A DNA stretch of 64,000 bases, from assembly GCA_035650075.1 (NCBI GenBank), contig DASRII010000526.1:1-64000 (forward strand). The letters run 5' to 3'. This DNA is from DASSUC01 sp035650075. GTDB lineage: Bacteria; Actinomycetota; Actinomycetes; Mycobacteriales; Micromonosporaceae. The notes under the pieces were generated by a model. It saw nothing but the letters and a program-made list of their open reading frames with translations. It did not search any database and had not been told where the DNA came from. Of the stretch, positions 60,521-64,000 are shown one piece after another; positions within the stretch are counted from its first letter, which is position 1; the number at the start of each line of letters is the position of its first letter. The translations under genes were made by a program, and so were the position numbers.

Positions 60521-62738
60521 CGGGTACCTCCACTCCGGCGACGGTGCACAGCTCGGCCGCTGTCGCCCGGTCCCGCGCGAGGGCGAACGTCGCCGTGACC
60601 ACGTCGAGCAGCGTGTCGAGGTCCCAGGTGTGCGCCGGGCGGTCCGGACTCGGATCCGGGTGCACCGCGACGAGCAGCGTCTGCGGCGGCGCGGCATCGG
60701 GTTGGTCGTAGTGGAATGCGACGCCGGTGTCGTGGCCCTCCGCCGGAACGGGTTGGGACCAGGTGTCGAGCACGAGCCCCGCGACTGTCGCGGGCACCTG
60801 GTTGCCGAAGCTGGCCTGTACGACGAGCGATACCGCGCCCGCCCTCGGTGCCGGCGTCGCACCCGCCCACGTGTCCACGGTCCGCGTCGGCAGTTGCGTC
60901 ACCCGGGGCTCCAACCGCTCCGCCGCACCGAGCGTCTCGGCGAGGTCGAGTGTGGCGAGGAAGGTACGGGTCGCCGGCCGGACGCGAGCGTGGTCCAGCA
61001 GCCAGGCCCGCACCGACGATCGTCCGGACCCGCTGAGCCGGTTCGCCCCGGCGGCGAGGTCCGCGGTCGCGGTGGCGTCCAGCGGCGACACGAACGCGGC
61101 CGGCATCGGCAGCCGGAACCCGGCAAGCTCCTCGGCGCGGCTTCGCGCGCGGACGAGGCTGCCTGTGGGGTTCGCGGGATCGGCCGTGAACGGCGACGCG
61201 GCCCGGCGCGGCCGCAGCCGTGCCACCGCGGCCCCGGCCGCGGCCAAGAGCAGTTCGGGGTCCGTCGACGCCGGCACCGCCTCGGCCACCCCCGCGCTGG
61301 CCGCCTGCAGCAACAGCTCCAGCAGTGCCGGTACCTCCGCCGGCGGCGACTCCAGGCTCTCGACGAGCTGATCGAGCCATGCCTCCACGGCGCGCACCCG
61401 TTCCGCCACGACCTCGACCGCCGCGGCGCTGGGTGGGGTCGCGTCGGCCGCGGCCGGGTGAACGAGGTCCTGCGGATCCAGGGCGCGGGCCGCGGTCGTC
61501 GCCGCTCCCGCGGCCCGCGCGGCCGCCAGCAGGTCGGCCAGCTGGACACCCCCCGGCACGGGTGACACCGGTTCGACGACGATCCGGCCCTCCGGCGGCG
61601 GTTCGCCGTGAACGGCGCGCCAGCGCCGTTGTCCCGCGTCGGCCAGCCGCAGCTCCAGCTCGGCCGGGTTGGCCGCCACGCGGATCCAGCCGAACGGGTC
61701 GAGGTCCACTTCGGACAGTGCCATGTCCACGGGCACCCTCGGGTCGGGCTCCCCATCGTCATCCTGCCCGGGCGGACCGGACTCACCGCCGGGCGGCCCG
61801 GACTCGATGGGGCCCGGCTCGGGCGGTGGACCGGGCACTTCCGGCATGACCAGCCGGACGAGCACGGCGACGTGCGCCGGATCGGGCAGCAGCCGGGCGA
61901 CCCAGGTCGCGGTGACCGGGTCCAGGCGCGCGCTGGGACCCGGCCACGGCACGGTCCACGGGGCGGGACGTCCCGGATCGACGAGCGCCAGCAGCCGATG
62001 GGTGACGTCGTACCCGGGCCGTGGTGTGCGGATCACGTCGAACTCGTCGGGCACCCGGCCCTGTGCGGCGACCGCCAGCGAGCCACCCGACCGGGCGGGG
62101 TTGCCCTGGACGAGCTGGTGCACGCTCTCCGCGGTCACGAGGTCCGCCACGGCGTCGACCCGCTCGTCCAGACGGTCCAATATGGACAGTAGGCGGATCT
62201 GGTCGGCATCGCCGACAGCAGGGAGGGCCAGCTCGGGATCGATGATGTCGGCCGGGCCGGTGGGGAACGGGATGGTCGTGTGGTCCCAGTGCGGTGGGTC
62301 GACCGCGATCGCGGCCCGGTACCGCTCACGCAGCGCCAGCCCGTCAACGGTCGCGGTGAGCGCGGCGGAGTTCGAGGCCTCGCGCAGCAACTCGGCGAGC
62401 GCCTGGCTCACCACCAGCGTGGCCGCGTCGACCGCCGCGACCGCCGCGGCCACCTCGTTCGCCTCGAAGCGATGGGCCTCGGCGTCGGCGGAGTCGAACC
62501 GTTCCTGGGCGGTGGTGGCCGCGGCCCGCGCTTGGCTGAGCGCGTCACCGGCGGCCGACACCTCGGCCCGGGCCGCGACCGCATCCGGCGAGGCGAGATA
62601 TGCGTCGAGAGCCGCGACGCGCTGTTGTGCCGCGCCGAGGTCGCGCAGGATCGCCGCACGTTGTGCGGTCCACGCGACCAGTTCCGCGCTGTCTTCGGGG
62701 TCGACGGTGAAGCCAATACCATCGTCGCGCATTGCCAT
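60513..62738 (-). CDS. Large Ala-rich protein of unknown function
   Basis: 741 residues. Residues about 15-115 are a long Ala-rich coiled-coil-like helix; the rest is mixed with proline-rich linkers (PGPPPEPGPIESGPP) and repeated WIR and GWI-type turns (LDPFGWIRVAANPAELELRL). No signal peptide, no membrane segment. It begins 11 bases after the partial gene upstream and overlaps the 546-residue gene. Confidence 0.65.
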   Translation of the reverse strand: MAMRDDGIGFTVDPEDSAELVAWTAQRAAILRDLGAAQQRVAALDAYLASPDAVAARAEVSAAGDALSQARAAATTAQERFDSADAEAHRFEANEVAAAVAAVDAATLVVSQALAELLREASNSAALTATVDGLALRERYRAAIAVDPPHWDHTTIPFPTGPADIIDPELALPAVGDADQIRLLSILDRLDERVDAVADLVTAESVHQLVQGNPARSGGSLAVAAQGRVPDEFDVIRTPRPGYDVTHRLLALVDPGRPAPWTVPWPGPSARLDPVTATWVARLLPDPAHVAVLVRLVMPEVPGPPPEPGPIESGPPGGESGPPGQDDDGEPDPRVPVDMALSEVDLDPFGWIRVAANPAELELRLADAGQRRWRAVHGEPPPEGRIVVEPVSPVPGGVQLADLLAAARAAGAATTAARALDPQDLVHPAAADATPPSAAAVEVVAERVRAVEAWLDQLVESLESPPAEVPALLELLLQAASAGVAEAVPASTDPELLLAAAGAAVARLRPRRAASPFTADPANPTGSLVRARSRAEELAGFRLPMPAAFVSPLDATATADLAAGANRLSGSGRSSVRAWLLDHARVRPATRTFLATLDLAETLGAAERLEPRVTQLPTRTVDTWAGATPAPRAGAVSLVVQASFGNQVPATVAGLVLDTWSQPVPAEGHDTGVAFHYDQPDAAPPQTLLVAVHPDPSPDRPAHTWDLDTLLDVVTATFALARDRATAAELCTVAGVEVPDA

Positions 62739-62749
62739 GACAAGTGTCC

Positions 62750-64000
62750 TCAAGGGAGTCTGACGTGAAAGGTATGGTGGGCCGGCAGGGGCCGGTTCGC
62801 GTCGTGGGCGGCCAGCTGGATGGTCAGCTCGGTGACCGTGTCCGCCGCGTCCGCGCGCTCGTTCTCCGCCAGGTGGTACGGCACGTACGCGTCCACCGCG
62901 CGGTTGTAACGCACCTGCGCCGCCTGCTCCGCCGCGCGGGCCGCCTCGAGCGCGTCGCGTAGCTCGGCCGCGGCCTGTTGCAAGGAAGCGAGCGTGGAGC
63001 GCGCCAGCGCGAGCTCGTGCCGGCGATCCTGGAGCTGCAGCTCGACCTGCTCGAGCGCGGTACCGGTGCGGAAGCGGGTCAGCTTGCGCAGCGCCGACAG
63101 GTACTGCGGTAGCCCGGCAGTGGTCAGGTCGCGCTCGAACTGGTAGCCGAGCACAGCGGCGAGCGGTTGGCCGGCGCGGACCGCGGCGAGAACCCAGAGC
63201 GCGTCCCGCATCCGGTGCGACGAGAGGTCGACGGCCAGCGACAGCCGTCGCTCTGCAGCAGGTTCGAGCGGTAGGAGCGCGTCCCGGCCTGCCCGGGCCT
63301 TGTCGAGCCGACGACGGGCGTCCTCGTCGCCCGGCGCCGCGGCGACATCGGCCTCGGCCTGCCGGACCAGCGCGGTCCACGCCCGGCGGCGTTCACCGAG
63401 GTAGCCCGATCGCAGCACGGCCGCGGTCGACGCCTGCGCGAGCGACGGCGCGTGCACATGACCGAACGAGCGCGGCAGCACGCGTGGCGCGACATCGGTC
63501 AGCCAGCCGAACGCGCCTACCGCCACGTTGCCCGGGTGTGCGCGCCGGAGCGCGTCCAGCCGTTCGGTGGCCGCCGCGGTCACCCACGTGTCGAACCGGT
63601 GTGACGCGGTATCGAGGAACTCCGCCACTACCCGCGCCAGCTCCGACCGATCGGCGGAGGCGAGCGTCGACAAAGCGGTGTCCACTGTGGTCAGACGATC
63701 GGAGGGTGCGGCGCGCTTGGCGGCGACGGCGATCTGGGCGAGCAGCGAGCCGGTGCGGGTAGCGACCGGCAGGCTGGCCAGGTCCGCCACTGCCGTGGCG
63801 GCCACGACGGGCAGGACGGTCGCGGCCGAGGTGTCGCCCTCGGTCGGCCCGACGAGACCGTCGAGCCCGTCGGCCGTGACCGCTGAACCGTCGGTCCACC
63901 CGACTGAGGACGCCGACTCCAGTAACAGCGTCGCCAACTCGGCGTCGTCGTCGAGCGTGACATGACGCGCCGGACCGCCGCCGACACCGGGCGGTGGCGC
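62750..64000 (-). CDS. Partial giant Ala-rich protein of unknown function
   Basis: At least 417 codons; the frame is open to the right edge. It contains GHVHAPSLAQASTAAVLRSG and DLSSHRMRDALWVLAAVRAG followed by QPLAAVLGYQFERDL, then a coiled-coil region near the C-terminus (ELQLQDRRHELALARSTLAS). These motifs are distinctive but match no family that can be named from sequence. A TTG at 63937 is a possible internal start; continuity beyond it suggests a larger protein. Confidence 0.65.
   Translation of the reverse strand, partial: APPPGVGGGPARHVTLDDDAELATLLLESASSVGWTDGSAVTADGLDGLVGPTEGDTSAATVLPVVAATAVADLASLPVATRTGSLLAQIAVAAKRAAPSDRLTTVDTALSTLASADRSELARVVAEFLDTASHRFDTWVTAAATERLDALRRAHPGNVAVGAFGWLTDVAPRVLPRSFGHVHAPSLAQASTAAVLRSGYLGERRRAWTALVRQAEADVAAAPGDEDARRRLDKARAGRDALLPLEPAAERRLSLAVDLSSHRMRDALWVLAAVRAGQPLAAVLGYQFERDLTTAGLPQYLSALRKLTRFRTGTALEQVELQLQDRRHELALARSTLASLQQAAAELRDALEAARAAEQAAQVRYNRAVDAYVPYHLAENERADAADTVTELTIQLAAHDANRPLPAHHTFHVRLP

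Noticed and set aside
57984..64000. Prophage tail or contractile-injection module
   Set aside because: No sheath, tube, baseplate, portal or integrase motif is visible; only unknown large proteins.
1..64000. CRISPR arrays, tRNAs, rRNAs, insertion sequences
   Set aside because: No regularly spaced direct repeats, cloverleaf-like sequences, rRNA stretches or transposase genes were found on either strand by eye.

Overview
The window is high-GC actinomycete DNA. It carries Lsr2, an actinobacterial type VII secretion (T7SS/ESX) locus, an EgtA-type glutamate-cysteine ligase, an ECF42-type sigma factor with a DGPF partner, many ATGA/GTGA stop-start overlaps and several apparently leaderless starts. 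The mix of T7SS, secreted lectin-glycosidase, P450s and intergenic palindromes suggests Micromonosporaceae or a close relative. That is inference from content; no rRNA or other taxonomic marker is present.

Layout. 0-18.6 kb is metabolic and regulatory accessory DNA: a truncated secreted RICIN-GH43 enzyme, a DUF885 peptidase-like gene, a YCII/DGPF protein with ECF42 sigma factor, an MFS exporter, small VOC, reductase, methyltransferase and DinB genes, a B12-radical SAM protein, an MBL hydrolase, a TetR gene with a frameshifted P450, a membrane protein with wHTH regulator behind a double operator, a luciferase-like oxidoreductase, a Ser/Thr kinase, a deletion remnant of a second P450, and an orphan egtA. 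18.6-26.4 kb holds an ABC-2 exporter divergent from a MerR gene, lsr2, an ArsR/membrane pair, a response regulator-flavoprotein fusion with its cNMP-domain histidine kinase, and a decayed PhnD/ferritin-like pair. 26.4-30.4 kb encodes a secreted subtilase and a membrane-anchored trypsin-like/TPR protein.

30.4-48.5 kb is the T7SS locus: eccB, eccE, eccD, eccC and mycP, a WXG100 pair, further helical or glycine-rich candidate substrates, and three YbaB/EbfC-like proteins. It is organised in short divergent and convergent units: eccB/eccE and eccD/eccC are divergent pairs, and a 35-bp perfect inverted repeat separates the convergent eccE and eccD units. EccB, EccC, EccD and EccE would form the membrane complex, MycP the periplasm-side protease, and the small helical proteins the exported partners.

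48.5-53.6 kb holds small metabolic and secreted-protein genes, one with its ribosome binding site inside a hairpin. 53.6-64 kb reads almost entirely on the minus strand: a class A penicillin-binding protein with an unusual ~400-residue Arg/Ala repeat domain on its cytoplasmic side, an aminoglycoside-phosphotransferase-like gene, a response-regulator scrap, and an overlapping run of four genes of unknown function that continues past the window. That run and the PBP extension are the best candidates for undescribed biology. No tRNA, rRNA, CRISPR array, insertion sequence or prophage module was found.
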